From: Paraburkholderia ultramafica
GTDB lineage: Bacteria > Pseudomonadota > Gammaproteobacteria > Burkholderiales > Burkholderiaceae
Direction of reading: 5' to 3'
Length of the DNA: 64,000 nucleotides
Assembly: GCF_902859915.1 (NCBI RefSeq)
Contig: NZ_CADIKK010000006.1
Location: 62,001-126,000, forward strand
The notes below the pieces were generated by a model. It was not told where the DNA came from. It worked only from the letters and a program-made list of their open reading frames with translations, and made no database searches. How positions within the stretch are numbered: position 1 is the stretch's first letter; every line of letters starts with the position of its first letter. A program made the translations under genes and the position numbers. Below, in pieces: positions 1-8,876 of this stretch.

Positions 1-1
1 C

Positions 2-151
2 AAGAAGGCTGCACCTGCGAAGAAGGCTGTCGCCAAGAAGGCTGCGCCTGCACCCGCTGCGACTTCTGTCTCGAGCGCACCGGCGGCGACGGTGAAGACC
101 GCGCTGAACCCGGCAGCGGCATGGCCGTTCCCGACGGGCAGCCGCCCGTAA
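2..151 (+). CDS. C-terminal tail of a histone H1-like / H-NS-family nucleoid protein (partial)
   Basis: The window opens inside this gene; only the last 49 codons and a TAA stop are visible. The reading frame gives lysine-alanine-proline repeats of the type KKAAPAKKAVAKKAAPAPA, followed by a short ending WPFPTGSRP. Such KKA-rich tails are typical of H1-like DNA-binding proteins and of the tailed H-NS-family proteins of Burkholderia. The domain that would tell the two apart lies upstream of the window. A hairpin terminator lies about 105 bases downstream. Bases 152-441 hold no other gene that I can support. Confidence 0.7.
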   Translation, partial: KKAAPAKKAVAKKAAPAPAATSVSSAPAATVKTALNPAAAWPFPTGSRP

Positions 152-256
152 GTGGCAGATAGGCGGTAGATAAGCGGTAGAAGTACTTCGACACGTCGCA
201 CGACGTGTTCGATGATCGAGTGGCGCTCAAGCTGTGACGAGCGCTACTCGGTCAGG

Positions 257-292
257 GTCCCGTTGCCGGTTTCCGGCGACGGGACTTTTTTT
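257..292 (+). terminator. Rho-independent terminator of the histone-like gene
   Basis: A 13-bp stem (257-269 with 273-285, one G-T mismatch) is followed by seven T residues at 286-292. It reads correctly for the upstream plus-strand gene. Confidence 0.85.
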
Positions 293-441
293 GCCCAACG
301 TTTTTGCGCCAGCGCTCACGAGCGATTGGAAACGGTCCGGCTGCAAAACATACAGGCGAAAAAAAACGCATGCACAGGGGAGGGCATGCGTTTGAGGTCG
401 TCGCGGCGGCGTGTAAGCCAGCCGCGCGAGAGGGGAAATTG

Positions 442-921
442 TCAGTGCGTGACGCGCGTGACGCCGCCGCTGGAGAGAAGCCGCACGCGATCGCCGGCGC
501 GGAACGATTCGCCGGCGGTGGTTTGCTGCGTGATCGCGCGCATGTCGCCGTTGTCGAGTCGCACGGTGATCTCGACACCCGGGCGCATCGCGACTCTGTT
601 CTCGACCGCGTTGCCGGCGACCGCACCGCCTATACCGCCGATGATGCCCGTGGCGACCGAGCCGCGGCCGCCGCCGATCGCGCTGCCAGCGAGAGCGCCC
701 AGCGCGGCGCCGCCGGCCACGCCCAAGCCGCTCGGCTGGCCGTTGTTCGAGCTGATCTGCACGGCGCGCACGCTGTCGACCGTGCCCATGCGGACCGTTT
801 GTTCGCGCTGTGCCTGCGACGCCGTGAAGACGTCGGGAGAAGTGCTGTTGACCGCGCACCCCGACATGGCCAGCGAACCGGCGATCACGGTGGCGACTAT
901 CAGGCGACTCGTTGCTCTCAT
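442..921 (-). CDS. Glycine-zipper outer-membrane lipoprotein, SlyB/17-kDa antigen type
   Basis: A 159-residue protein with a lipoprotein signal peptide: a basic start, a hydrophobic stretch and Cys22 in the context AMSGC. Residues about 66-107 are a glycine-zipper hairpin (alternating small residues, GGAALGALAGSAIGGG and later GIIGGIGGAVAG), the hallmark of the SlyB/PcpY/Rickettsia 17-kDa antigen family. These proteins sit in the outer membrane and are linked to envelope integrity. It is the last gene of the minus-strand run, 25 bases after the PfkB kinase. The exact family member cannot be fixed from sequence alone. Confidence 0.88.
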   Translation of the reverse strand: MRATSRLIVATVIAGSLAMSGCAVNSTSPDVFTASQAQREQTVRMGTVDSVRAVQISSNNGQPSGLGVAGGAALGALAGSAIGGGRGSVATGIIGGIGGAVAGNAVENRVAMRPGVEITVRLDNGDMRAITQQTTAGESFRAGDRVRLLSSGGVTRVTH

Positions 922-946
922 TCCCTGGCTCCCATAGCTCTCGGTA

Positions 947-1885
947 TCAGGGCAGGCTGTATCCGAATGCCTGCTTGAACCGTTCGTTGATCTCCGCCCG
1001 GCTGGGCGCGTAGTTTTGCGGGCCCTGTTGCTCGATCTTCAACGCACCCATCAGACTCGCGAGGCGGCCTGTGGTGGCCCAGCCAAGCTTGTTCTCGATC
1101 CCGTACAGCAAGCCGCCGCGGAAGGCATCGCCACAGCCTGTGGGATCGAGCACCTGCTTGGCCTTGACCGCCGGAATGTCTTCGATACCGCCGGCATGAT
1201 GAATCTGCGCACCCTGTTCGCCGAGCGTGACGATCAACGCTTCGACCTTGCCGGCGATCTGTTCGATCGACCAGCCGGTCTTGTTGCTCACCAGCTTGGC
1301 TTCGTAATCGTTGACAGCTACATACGTGGCAAGTTCAATCATGCGCCGCAGCGTGTCGCCGTCGAACAGCGGCAAGCCCTGGCCCGGATCGAAGATGAAC
1401 GGCACGCCGGCGGCCGCCAGATGCTCGGAATGCTGAATCATGCCGTCGTAGCCGTCCGGCGCGACGATGCCGAGCGTGATGCCTTGCGCTTCGTCAGCGC
1501 GGTTCAGATGCGACTGCATCATCGCGCCCGGATGGAACGCGGTGATCTGATTGTTTTCCAGGTCGGTGGTGATCATCGCCTGCGCCGAGTAGGTGTCCGG
1601 CACGACGAGCACGCTTTGCGTCGACAGGCCGAGTTTCTCGAAGCGGTCGATGTAGAGCTGCGCGTCCACCGAGCCGAGCGTGCCCATGATGCGCGCGTCG
1701 CCGCCCAGCAGATGCAGCGCGTAGCCGATGTTGCCCGCGCAGCCGCCGAACTCGCGGCGCATGGTCGGCACGAGAAAGCTCACGTTCAGGATGTGGACCT
1801 GCTCCGGCAGGATGTGCTCCCGGAAGCGCCCTTCGAAAGTCATGATGTTGTCGTAGGCGAGCGAGCCGCAAATGAGCGTAGCCAA
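947..1885 (-). CDS. PfkB-family carbohydrate/nucleoside kinase (adenosine kinase-like)
   Basis: I read this as 312 residues from a TTG start at 1885-1883, because an AGGAA ribosome site lies eight bases before it and the protein then begins MATLICGSLAYDN, the normal PfkB N-terminus; the upstream ATG would add an unlikely leader. The C-terminal PfkB signature DPTGCGDAFRGG is at about residue 247, with the catalytic Asp at the end of GCGD and Cys in place of the usual Ala. The N-terminal GGCAGN motif is also present. PfkB enzymes phosphorylate sugars or nucleosides with ATP; relatives in Burkholderia are often called adenosine kinase. The substrate is not certain. Confidence 0.88.
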   Translation of the reverse strand: MATLICGSLAYDNIMTFEGRFREHILPEQVHILNVSFLVPTMRREFGGCAGNIGYALHLLGGDARIMGTLGSVDAQLYIDRFEKLGLSTQSVLVVPDTYSAQAMITTDLENNQITAFHPGAMMQSHLNRADEAQGITLGIVAPDGYDGMIQHSEHLAAAGVPFIFDPGQGLPLFDGDTLRRMIELATYVAVNDYEAKLVSNKTGWSIEQIAGKVEALIVTLGEQGAQIHHAGGIEDIPAVKAKQVLDPTGCGDAFRGGLLYGIENKLGWATTGRLASLMGALKIEQQGPQNYAPSRAEINERFKQAFGYSLP

Positions 1886-1980
1886 GGCGAGCGTTCCTGT
1901 AAAAAACAATTGAAAGATGGCGCGCGACGCTGCGCCAGCGCCGCGCATCACGCGCAGCGCCGGGCTCGTGCGCGAAGGTG

Positions 1981-2481
1981 TTACTTCAGCGCGGCGAGTG
2001 CTGCGTCGTAGTTCGGCTCGTTCTTGATTTCGCCGACCAGCTCAGCGTGCACGACCTTGTCGTTCTCGTCGATCACCACCACGGCGCGCGCCGTCAGGCC
2101 GGTCAGCGGGCCGCTCGTGACGTCGACGCCGTACGCTTGCGCGAACTCATGGCCGCGGAACGTGGAGGCCGTGACGACGTTCTCGATGCCTTCGGTCGTG
2201 CAGAAGCGCGATGCGGCGAACGGCAGGTCGCCCGACACGACGATCACGGCCGTGTTGGTCAGCCTGGCGGCCGCTTCGTTGAACTTGCGGGTCGAGGTGG
2301 CGCAGGTCGGCGTGTCGAGGCTCGGCACGATGTTCAGCACTTTGCGCTTGCCGGCGAAATCGGCGAGCGACACCGGCTTCAGATCTTTGCCGACCAGCGA
2401 GAAAGCGGCCGCGCTCTGGCCCACCGACGGGAACGTGCCGGCTACTTCAATCGGGTTGCCACCCAGCGTGACTTGACTCAT
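1981..2481 (-). CDS. tpx: Thiol peroxidase Tpx
   Basis: A 166-residue atypical 2-Cys peroxiredoxin that reduces hydrogen and alkyl peroxides using thioredoxin. The peroxidatic Cys60 lies in PSLDTPTC and the resolving Cys94 in RFCTTEG, matching the Cys61/Cys95 pair of E. coli Tpx. I chose the ATG at 2481 because GGAG lies ten bases upstream and [10 protein letters not shown] is the usual family start. It sits between the zinc-ribbon protein and the PfkB kinase on the same strand. Confidence 0.95.
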   Translation of the reverse strand: MSQVTLGGNPIEVAGTFPSVGQSAAAFSLVGKDLKPVSLADFAGKRKVLNIVPSLDTPTCATSTRKFNEAAARLTNTAVIVVSGDLPFAASRFCTTEGIENVVTASTFRGHEFAQAYGVDVTSGPLTGLTARAVVVIDENDKVVHAELVGEIKNEPNYDAALAALK

Positions 2482-2554
2482 GTTGTTAAGCTCCGAAAAT
2501 TCGTCAGTGATGACGGTGAGCACGCCCGGTTATGGCCGGGCGCGCGAGGACGCG

Positions 2555-3841
2555 TTACGGATAGAAAATCTGTACGCGGAAATTGGAAGCGACCGCCATG
2601 CCCGTGTCGAGATGCACGATCATGGTCTGCGTCGTGTGCGCCGGCAGGCCGGCCGCGATCGGCGTGCCCGGCGGCACGTAGTCTTGCGGCCACAGCACGC
2701 GCCGCACGGCGACGTTGTTCTGGTCGTCGAGCAACGTGAGTTCGATCGCCGGGTAGGCCAGCGCAATGCCGAAGCGGTTGTGCAGCGGCATCTTCAGTTC
2801 GAGCTTGTGCGGGCCGTCGATCTGCCGCAGATCGGACGGTTCGACCAGCAAACCGTCGATGTCGTGCGGTGGCGTGACCTGGCAGCCGAGATGCGCGCAG
2901 GCCTTCGCGTACAGCGTCTGCGAGCGCGGCAGATACACCTGCACGGTTTCGCGTTGCCACCACGCGAGTTGCGCGAGCAGCGCGATGATCAACAGCAATC
3001 CCAATACCGATGCGCCAATCAGCCAGCCCATGCGCTGCGCGTCGGCCGGGCGGGTTTCGCGCATCACCGGGAAAGGGTCGGTACCGTCGTTCACCGGGTT
3101 GACGGAGAAGGGCTCGCCACTGGCTGCGGCTGAGGCCGGGCCGAAGCCGCCTGGGCCGCCGGTGCCTGAGCCGCCCGCGCCTGCGGCCGCGGCCGCGGCC
3201 GCGCCGAAACCAGCCGCGCCGAGGCCCGCAGCAGCACCTAAACCAGCAGCGCCGAAATGCGGTTCGTTGTCGGGGATGCCATGCAATCTCGCCGCTTCGT
3301 CCAGCGCAGGTTCAGACGCGCGCTCGGTCTTGTGCCAGACCCGCGGCGCTTCTTCCACGGGCGGCTCGGTATCGGCCTGGTACGCGAAGGGTTCGCGCGG
3401 CGCGTCTGCCAGCACCGGTTCGTTGTCGGGAGGAAGTGACGTGCGCAAAGCGTCGGCCGGCAACTCGGGCTCGGCGGCGTGGCGCGGCGTGACCGCGACG
3501 CCCGCGCCGGTGGAGACCGGCGCGAGCGGCACATTGCCGGCGTTGTGCCGCAGACGGTTGTCGATGGCGGCGTCGGGTGTGGGCGCCCGCGGATCCCATG
3601 CTTCGGCGCTGAAGTCGGGGCCTTTCTGACGCACGCCCGACAGCGCCTCGATCGCCGCCGCAGCGGCGACCGGTTTGGCGGTGGAGAAGTCACCGCCCTC
3701 GGAGACGTCGAACAGGCTGCTCGACGCGTCGAATACTTCGTGGCAAGTCCCGCAGCGCACGAGGCCGCGGCGCTGCGCGAGCTGCGCCGGTTGCAGACGG
3801 AAGACGGTTTCGCAGAAGGGGCAACGCGTCGCCAGGAGCAT
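2555..3841 (-). CDS. Zinc-ribbon single-pass membrane protein (MJ0042 finger + DUF3426)
   Basis: A 428-residue protein with three parts. Residues 7-33 form a zinc ribbon with two CxxC pairs (Cys7/10 and Cys30/33), the MJ0042 type. Residues about 40-270 are low-complexity and rich in Ala, Pro, Glu and Gly. A single membrane segment lies at about 272-295, followed by a C-terminal DUF3426 domain of about 130 residues. Function is unknown. It is regularly found after prmA in beta- and gammaproteobacteria, as here (48 bases after prmA). The zinc ribbon would face the cytoplasm and DUF3426 the periplasm. The alanine/glycine runs are encoded by GC-rich repeats near 3180-3260. Confidence 0.85.
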   Translation of the reverse strand: MLLATRCPFCETVFRLQPAQLAQRRGLVRCGTCHEVFDASSSLFDVSEGGDFSTAKPVAAAAAIEALSGVRQKGPDFSAEAWDPRAPTPDAAIDNRLRHNAGNVPLAPVSTGAGVAVTPRHAAEPELPADALRTSLPPDNEPVLADAPREPFAYQADTEPPVEEAPRVWHKTERASEPALDEAARLHGIPDNEPHFGAAGLGAAAGLGAAGFGAAAAAAAGAGGSGTGGPGGFGPASAAASGEPFSVNPVNDGTDPFPVMRETRPADAQRMGWLIGASVLGLLLIIALLAQLAWWQRETVQVYLPRSQTLYAKACAHLGCQVTPPHDIDGLLVEPSDLRQIDGPHKLELKMPLHNRFGIALAYPAIELTLLDDQNNVAVRRVLWPQDYVPPGTPIAAGLPAHTTQTMIVHLDTGMAVASNFRVQIFYP

Positions 3842-3889
3842 ATTGAGCCGGTAAGCCAGAAGGCCGTTGGTTTGACAATACGCCTTATT

Positions 3890-4792
3890 CTAATGGCTTT
3901 CGCGACGCGTTCCCGTCAGACACACCCAACCCTCGTGTTCGCGCCACACGCCGATATCGATCCAGCGCGCGTAGACCTGCGCGACTTCGTCCGCCTGCCG
4001 CGCCAGAATGCCGGACAGCGCGATCCGGCCACCCGGCTTGACCTTCGACGCGAGCATCGACGCCATCAGCTTGAGCGGATTGGACAGAATATTGGCGACC
4101 ACGATATCAAACTCGCCGGTAGGGCATTCGTCGGGCAAACCGTAGGTGACTTCGGCCCGGTTGCGCTCGCTGTTGTGACGCGCCGACTCGACCGCTTGCG
4201 GATCGATGTCGATGCCGTACACCGGATTCGCGCCGCACTTCTTCGCGAGGATCGCGAGGATGCCGGAGCCGCAACCGTAATCGAGCACGGACTGTTCGGG
4301 TTGGACCGATTGCTCCAGCCATTCCATGCACAGCCGCGTGGTGGGATGGCTGCCGGTGCCGAACGCGAGGCCCGGGTCCAGTTCCAGCACCAGCGCTTCG
4401 GGGTCCGGCGCATCGTGCCACGACGGCACGACCCAGATGCGTTCGCCGATCGGAATCGGATCGAACTGCGACTGCGTGAGCCGCACCCAATCCTGCTCTT
4501 CGACTTCACGCACGGTGAACGACGGCGCGGCTGGCAGGCCGATCTCGTTGGCCGCGGCGGTCAGCAGCACCGCCGGCTCGTGTTCCGGCGCGAGCAGCGC
4601 GATCACGCGCGAACGCTGCCACGCCGTGCGATCCGGCGTGAGACCGGGTTCGCCGAACAGCGGCTGCTCGTCGGGCGTGTCGGCGTCCGCGTCTTCGACC
4701 GATACGGACAACGCGCCCAACTCGAGCAGCGCGTCGGAAAACTCCTCCGCGTGCTCGCGTGCCAGCTCGGCGATCAGTTCCCGGTAGCTCAT
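3890..4792 (-). CDS. prmA: Ribosomal protein L11 methyltransferase PrmA
   Basis: A 300-residue SAM-dependent methyltransferase that trimethylates ribosomal protein L11. The C-terminal Rossmann domain shows GTGSHPTT (145-152), the SAM-binding loop DYGCGSG (171-177) and the catalytic-loop motif NILSNPL (233-239). The N-terminal half is the substrate-recognition domain. Length is normal. It starts three bases after the accC stop, so the two are almost certainly co-transcribed. The accBC-prmA order is common in proteobacteria. Confidence 0.96.
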   Translation of the reverse strand: MSYRELIAELAREHAEEFSDALLELGALSVSVEDADADTPDEQPLFGEPGLTPDRTAWQRSRVIALLAPEHEPAVLLTAAANEIGLPAAPSFTVREVEEQDWVRLTQSQFDPIPIGERIWVVPSWHDAPDPEALVLELDPGLAFGTGSHPTTRLCMEWLEQSVQPEQSVLDYGCGSGILAILAKKCGANPVYGIDIDPQAVESARHNSERNRAEVTYGLPDECPTGEFDIVVANILSNPLKLMASMLASKVKPGGRIALSGILARQADEVAQVYARWIDIGVWREHEGWVCLTGTRRESH

Positions 4793-4795
4793 GAC

Positions 4796-6163
4796 TTACG
4801 CTTCTTCCGGCGCGACCTGCAGCTTCGCGGCCAACCGGTTTTCGAGGTAGTGAATGCTGGTGCCGCCTTCGACGAATTTCGCGTCCAGCATCAGCTCGCG
4901 GTGCAACGGGATGTTGGTCTGAATGCCTTCGACCACCATTTCCGACAACGCGATGCGCATCCGCTTGATCGCCTGTTCGCGCGTGGTGCCGTAAGCGATC
5001 AGCTTGCCGATCATCGAATCATAGTTCGGCGGCACGAAATAGCCGTTGTAGGCGTGCGAATCGACGCGGATGCCGGGGCCGCCCGGCATATGCCACGAGG
5101 TCAAACGACCCGGCGACGGAATGAACTTGAACGGATCTTCAGCGTTGATCCGGCATTCGATCGCATGACCCTTGAACACGATGTCGCGCTGACGGAATGC
5201 GAGCTTCTCGCCGGCCGCGATGCGGATCTGTTCCTGCACGATGTCGACGCCCGTGATCAGCTCGGTCACCGGATGCTCGACCTGCACGCGCGTGTTCATT
5301 TCGATGAAGTAGAACTCGCCGTTTTCGTACAGGAACTCGAACGTGCCCGCGCCCAGATAGCCCATCTTCTTGCACGCGTCCGCGCAACGATCGCCGATCC
5401 GGTCGATCAGGCGGCGCGCGATACCCGGCGCCGGCGCTTCTTCGATCACTTTCTGGTGGCGGCGCTGCATCGAGCAATCGCGCTCGCCGAGCCAGATGGC
5501 GTTCTTGAACGAGTCGGACAGCACCTGGATTTCGATGTGCCGCGGGTTCTCCAGGAATTTCTCCATGTAGACCTGCGGGTTGCCGAACGCACGGCCGGCT
5601 TCTTCACGGGTCATGTTGACCGCGTTGACCAGCGCCGCTTCCGTATGGACCACGCGCATGCCGCGGCCACCGCCACCGCCGGCGGCCTTGATGATGACCG
5701 GATAGCCGACCTGGCGGGCAATCTTCACGATCTCTTTCGGATCTTCCGGCAACGCGCCTTCCGAACCCGGCACGCAGGGCACGCCGGTCTTGATCATGGT
5801 CTGCTTGGCCGTGACCTTGTCGCCCATCATCCGGATCGTTTCCGGGCGCGGGCCGATGAAGGTGAAGCCGGACTGCTCGACGCGCTCGGCGAAGTCGGCG
5901 TTCTCCGACAGGAAGCCATAGCCGGGGTGGATCGCTTCGGCGTCGGTGACTTCGGCCGCGCTGATCAGCGCGGGCATGTTCAGATAGCTCAGATTCGAAG
6001 GCGCCGGGCCGATGCAGACCGCCTCGTCGGCGAGCTTCACGTACTTGGCTTCCTTGTCGGCTTCCGAATAGACGACGACCGTCTTGACGCCGAGTTCGCG
6101 GCAGGCGCGCTGGATACGCAGCGCGATCTCGCCACGATTGGCAATGAGGATTTTTTCAAACAT
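4796..6163 (-). CDS. accC: Biotin carboxylase subunit of acetyl-CoA carboxylase
   Basis: A 455-residue ATP-grasp enzyme that carboxylates the biotin on AccB, the first half-reaction of malonyl-CoA formation for fatty-acid synthesis. The start at 6163 gives the family N-terminus [17 protein letters not shown]. The glycine-rich ATP loop [12 protein letters not shown] lies near residue 160 and the ATP-grasp motif [13 protein letters not shown] near residue 290. It lies downstream of accB (115 bases) and just upstream of prmA. The carboxyltransferase genes are not in the window. Confidence 0.97.
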   Translation of the reverse strand: MFEKILIANRGEIALRIQRACRELGVKTVVVYSEADKEAKYVKLADEAVCIGPAPSNLSYLNMPALISAAEVTDAEAIHPGYGFLSENADFAERVEQSGFTFIGPRPETIRMMGDKVTAKQTMIKTGVPCVPGSEGALPEDPKEIVKIARQVGYPVIIKAAGGGGGRGMRVVHTEAALVNAVNMTREEAGRAFGNPQVYMEKFLENPRHIEIQVLSDSFKNAIWLGERDCSMQRRHQKVIEEAPAPGIARRLIDRIGDRCADACKKMGYLGAGTFEFLYENGEFYFIEMNTRVQVEHPVTELITGVDIVQEQIRIAAGEKLAFRQRDIVFKGHAIECRINAEDPFKFIPSPGRLTSWHMPGGPGIRVDSHAYNGYFVPPNYDSMIGKLIAYGTTREQAIKRMRIALSEMVVEGIQTNIPLHRELMLDAKFVEGGTSIHYLENRLAAKLQVAPEEA

Positions 6164-6278
6164 AGCGGATTTTCGACTCATCGATGGGCACCGGGTTGCT
6201 CACAACACCGGCCGCCTCGGAGGATCGGTCGCGCGCTCGGGACAGCGGGCGCGCGGGCGGCGAACACTGCGTGCCGCG

Positions 6279-6746
6279 TTAGCCGACCACGAACAGCGGT
6301 TGGCCGTACTCGACCGCCTGGCCGTTTTCGACGAGGATCTCCTTCACCACGCCGGACTTGTCCGACTCGATTTCGTTGAGCAGCTTCATCGCTTCGATGA
6401 TGCAGATCGTCTGGCCTTCCTTGACCGTGTCGCCCACCTGGACGAACGGGTCGGCGCCCGGCGACGGCGCGCGGTAGAAGGTGCCGACCATCGGCGAGGT
6501 CACCACATGGCCTTGCGGCGCGGCAACCGCCGGCGCAGCCGGGGCGGCGGCGACAGCGGGCGCTTCAGCGCCTGGGAGCGGGGCCGGCTGCGCGTATTGC
6601 GGCGCGTACGAGGCGGACGGTTGCACGTAAACCGGCGGCGCATTCTTGACGATGCGCACCTTGCCTTCGCCCTCGGTCACTTCGAGTTCGGAAATACCGG
6701 ACTCCGAGACGAGGTCGATCAGAGTTTTCAGTTTACGTAGATCCAT
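6279..6746 (-). CDS. accB: Biotin carboxyl carrier protein of acetyl-CoA carboxylase
   Basis: A 155-residue carrier. The C-terminal biotinyl domain contains EAMKLLNE, with Lys121 as the biotinylated residue. An Ala/Pro-rich linker (about residues 45-80) joins it to the N-terminal segment [13 protein letters not shown], typical of AccB. It transfers carboxyl groups between AccC and the carboxyltransferase. It is followed by accC and preceded by aroQ on the same strand. Confidence 0.97.
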   Translation of the reverse strand: MDLRKLKTLIDLVSESGISELEVTEGEGKVRIVKNAPPVYVQPSASYAPQYAQPAPLPGAEAPAVAAAPAAPAVAAPQGHVVTSPMVGTFYRAPSPGADPFVQVGDTVKEGQTICIIEAMKLLNEIESDKSGVVKEILVENGQAVEYGQPLFVVG

Positions 6747-6815
6747 CAGGAAGCCCCTTTCAATGCGTAAAGTGCCGGCGCGTGCGCGGCCGGCTCAAAT
6801 TAGTCGTGTTTGGAT

Positions 6816-7271
6816 TCAGCCGCGCGACGAGCCGGCGGCGAGCCGGTCGAGCGCGAATTCGAGCGCGTACAGGTAGCCCTTCCAGCCGAGGCCGCAAATC
6901 ACGCCCTCAGCCTGGTCGGAGAAATACGAGTGATGCCGGAACGGTTCGCGACGATGCACGTTCGACAGATGAATCTCGACGAACGGGATGCCGACCCCTG
7001 CCAGTGCGTCCCGAATGGCCACGCTGGTGTGCGTGTACGCGGCGGGATTGATCAGTATGAAATCGGTTTTTTCAGTCCGGGCGGCCTGGATGCGATCGAC
7101 CAGAGCGCCTTCGTGATTGCTCTGGAACGACGCAAGCTCGACACCTGCGTCCGCGGCGCGGTCCGCCAGCGCCTGATCGATCTGCGGCAAGGTCACGCGA
7201 CCGTAGACCTCGGGTTCCCGGGTGCCGAGAAGGTTGAGGTTGGGTCCGTGCAGTACCAGCAGTCGCGTCAT
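6816..7271 (-). CDS. aroQ: Type II 3-dehydroquinate dehydratase
   Basis: A 151-residue type II dehydroquinase of the shikimate pathway, converting 3-dehydroquinate to 3-dehydroshikimate. The N-terminal motif [17 protein letters not shown] carries the catalytic Tyr23, and [12 protein letters not shown] carries the conserved Glu and His. It forms a dodecamer in known homologues. It lies 69 bases upstream of accB, an arrangement seen in many proteobacteria. The later shikimate enzyme AroE is encoded at 13178. Confidence 0.97.
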   Translation of the reverse strand: MTRLLVLHGPNLNLLGTREPEVYGRVTLPQIDQALADRAADAGVELASFQSNHEGALVDRIQAARTEKTDFILINPAAYTHTSVAIRDALAGVGIPFVEIHLSNVHRREPFRHHSYFSDQAEGVICGLGWKGYLYALEFALDRLAAGSSRG

Positions 7272-7465
7272 GGTCGCTTCTTTTTCCGTGGAATTGGGCG
7301 CACTTTAGCGCTGATTAGAGAAACTTGTCTAGTTTCCCGCACGTTCGGAACGATGGCTGCGTCGATCCGCCGCCGCGCCAGGCGCCCATCTTCTCTCAAT
7401 TTCGCGCGATTTGCGCGCATTTTTGCGCGTTCCGCACCGAATTGAACGTCAAAAGAATGTGAAAT

Positions 7466-8014
7466 TTAAAGCGCGTCGAGCGTCTGTCTAAGCGCGGCCG
7501 GGTCGATCTGGCCTAATTTTGTCGAGCGGATATTGCCTTTTGCGTCGATCACGACGGTGAACGGCAGCCCGCCCGCGTTGTTACCGAACGCGCGCGCGAG
7601 GTCGGCGCCGCCGAAGCCTGTCACGTAGACCGGGTAGGCCACTTTCACTTTCTGCAGGAATGCCTGCACGTTTTTGTCCGAATCGACGCCAAGTCCGATG
7701 AACTGGATGCCTTTCTTCGCGTACTCGCGTTGAAGCTGCGACAGCGCCGGCATTTCCTCGACACAGGGACCGCACCACGAAGCCCAGAAGTTGACGACGA
7801 TTGCGTGGCCTTTAAGCAAACTTAGCGATTGTGGCTTGCCGTCGACGTTGGTGACCGGCGCGCTCCAGAGTTGCTCGACCGCGCTCTGCTGGGAACCGGC
7901 CTGCGCCGCGTGGGCGACTTCGGACCCGTCGTTGAGCCAATGATTGGCCAGCACGCCGCCGCCCGCGGCGATGATGGCGACCAGTGCGCCCGCCAGAATC
8001 CGTCTCATGTTCAT
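7466..8014 (-). CDS. TlpA/ResA-type periplasmic thiol-disulfide oxidoreductase
   Basis: A 182-residue thioredoxin-fold protein anchored or exported by an N-terminal hydrophobic segment (residues about 5-24). The active site is WASWCGPC with cysteines at 81 and 84. The AhpC/TSA-Redoxin fold follows, ending in the cis-proline region GGLPFTVVI. Members reduce periplasmic disulfides, often for cytochrome c maturation or copper handling; the partner is not visible here. It starts just downstream of the gene ending at 8025. Bases 7272-7465 between it and aroQ hold no gene. Confidence 0.9.
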   Translation of the reverse strand: MNMRRILAGALVAIIAAGGGVLANHWLNDGSEVAHAAQAGSQQSAVEQLWSAPVTNVDGKPQSLSLLKGHAIVVNFWASWCGPCVEEMPALSQLQREYAKKGIQFIGLGVDSDKNVQAFLQKVKVAYPVYVTGFGGADLARAFGNNAGGLPFTVVIDAKGNIRSTKLGQIDPAALRQTLDAL

Positions 8015-8024
8015 TGTGGTCTGT

Positions 8025-8678
8025 CTAATTAGTGGAAGGGGTGGCTTCGCTACTGTCGAGCAGCGCCTGGACCGCCTGCAGATTGGCCCGCGCCGTGCGG
8101 CCGCGCGCGTCGGCCCTGACCGCGCCGCGCAGGTCGTCCGTTTCGTACAGTGCGACGTGGATGCCGACCGGCTCCGCGTCGCGCCCTTCGTTCGTGGGGC
8201 GCCACAGGAAGCTCAGCGTCTCGACATAGCCACGGCCGGCGAAGTGCCGCGTTTCCGACACGTCGTACTGAATGTTGGCGTTCAGAAAGTAGATCGCGAC
8301 TTCCTTCGGGTTGTCGCAGAACACCTGAAGATGCACATCCGAGTGTTCGCCCGCTGTGCCGCCGAGCACCGCGCCGGTCAGATAAGGATTGAACGGCGCG
8401 AGCCGCTCCATCCAGTCGAGCGCGATAATACGCAGCCGCCGCAGCAGCGCTGGCTGGCTGTCGCCCTGGAAAAGCGACTGATATTCGCGGATTTCCTCTT
8501 CGATCTGGTCGTTATCCGGCAGCCATTCGCCGGCAACACGGGTCTCGCCGACGACTTGCCGCGCCGCTTTGCGCTTGGCCGTGGCGTAGTCCAGACCGTC
8601 TTCGGCGATCAGGCGCGCAGCCGCGATGGCGATTTCCTCGCGCACGCGCTGCGGATCGAAATGTGATTTGCGAACCAT
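8025..8678 (-). CDS. Conserved hypothetical protein with nucleotidyltransferase-like segment
   Basis: A 217-residue soluble protein. Residues 1-65 are helical and charged. Around 100-120, LTGAVLGGTAGEHSDVHLQ resembles the hG[GS]...DhDh signature of minimal nucleotidyltransferases, with Asp114 present but His116 in place of the second acidic residue. The following VFCDNPKEVAIYFL fits the strand-helix that comes next in that fold. I do not recognise a proven function. Proteins at this position next to mpl may carry borrowed ligase names in databases, but nothing in this sequence looks like a Mur ligase. It is divergent from mpl and 10 bases upstream of the thioredoxin gene. Confidence 0.75.
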   Translation of the reverse strand: MVRKSHFDPQRVREEIAIAAARLIAEDGLDYATAKRKAARQVVGETRVAGEWLPDNDQIEEEIREYQSLFQGDSQPALLRRLRIIALDWMERLAPFNPYLTGAVLGGTAGEHSDVHLQVFCDNPKEVAIYFLNANIQYDVSETRHFAGRGYVETLSFLWRPTNEGRDAEPVGIHVALYETDDLRGAVRADARGRTARANLQAVQALLDSSEATPSTN

Positions 8679-8876
8679 CCGTCAATCATACTAGAGATTG
8701 CCGACCGGCCTTTGTGGGCGGGGCGCGCGGAGCGCCGGGCGAGGGCGGCGCGGGTGCGCGTCGATAGGGCGAGCGGAAGCTGTCGGTTACAATAGCGTCC
8801 TTTGCGGACGGTCGTTCCGGCCGCTTTGCTGCACTCCCATCCCTCGCAAAAAACGCCCGCGCGGCACGACAGGCTT

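Noticed and set aside
3170..3260. GC-rich repeats as a CRISPR or REP array
   Set aside because: They are codon repeats for Ala/Gly low-complexity sequence inside the zinc-ribbon gene and have no spacer structure.
3479..6379. A 966-codon open frame on the plus strand
   Set aside because: It lies opposite accC, prmA and the zinc-ribbon gene; it is Arg/Asp/His-rich antisense of high-GC codons with no recognisable domain.
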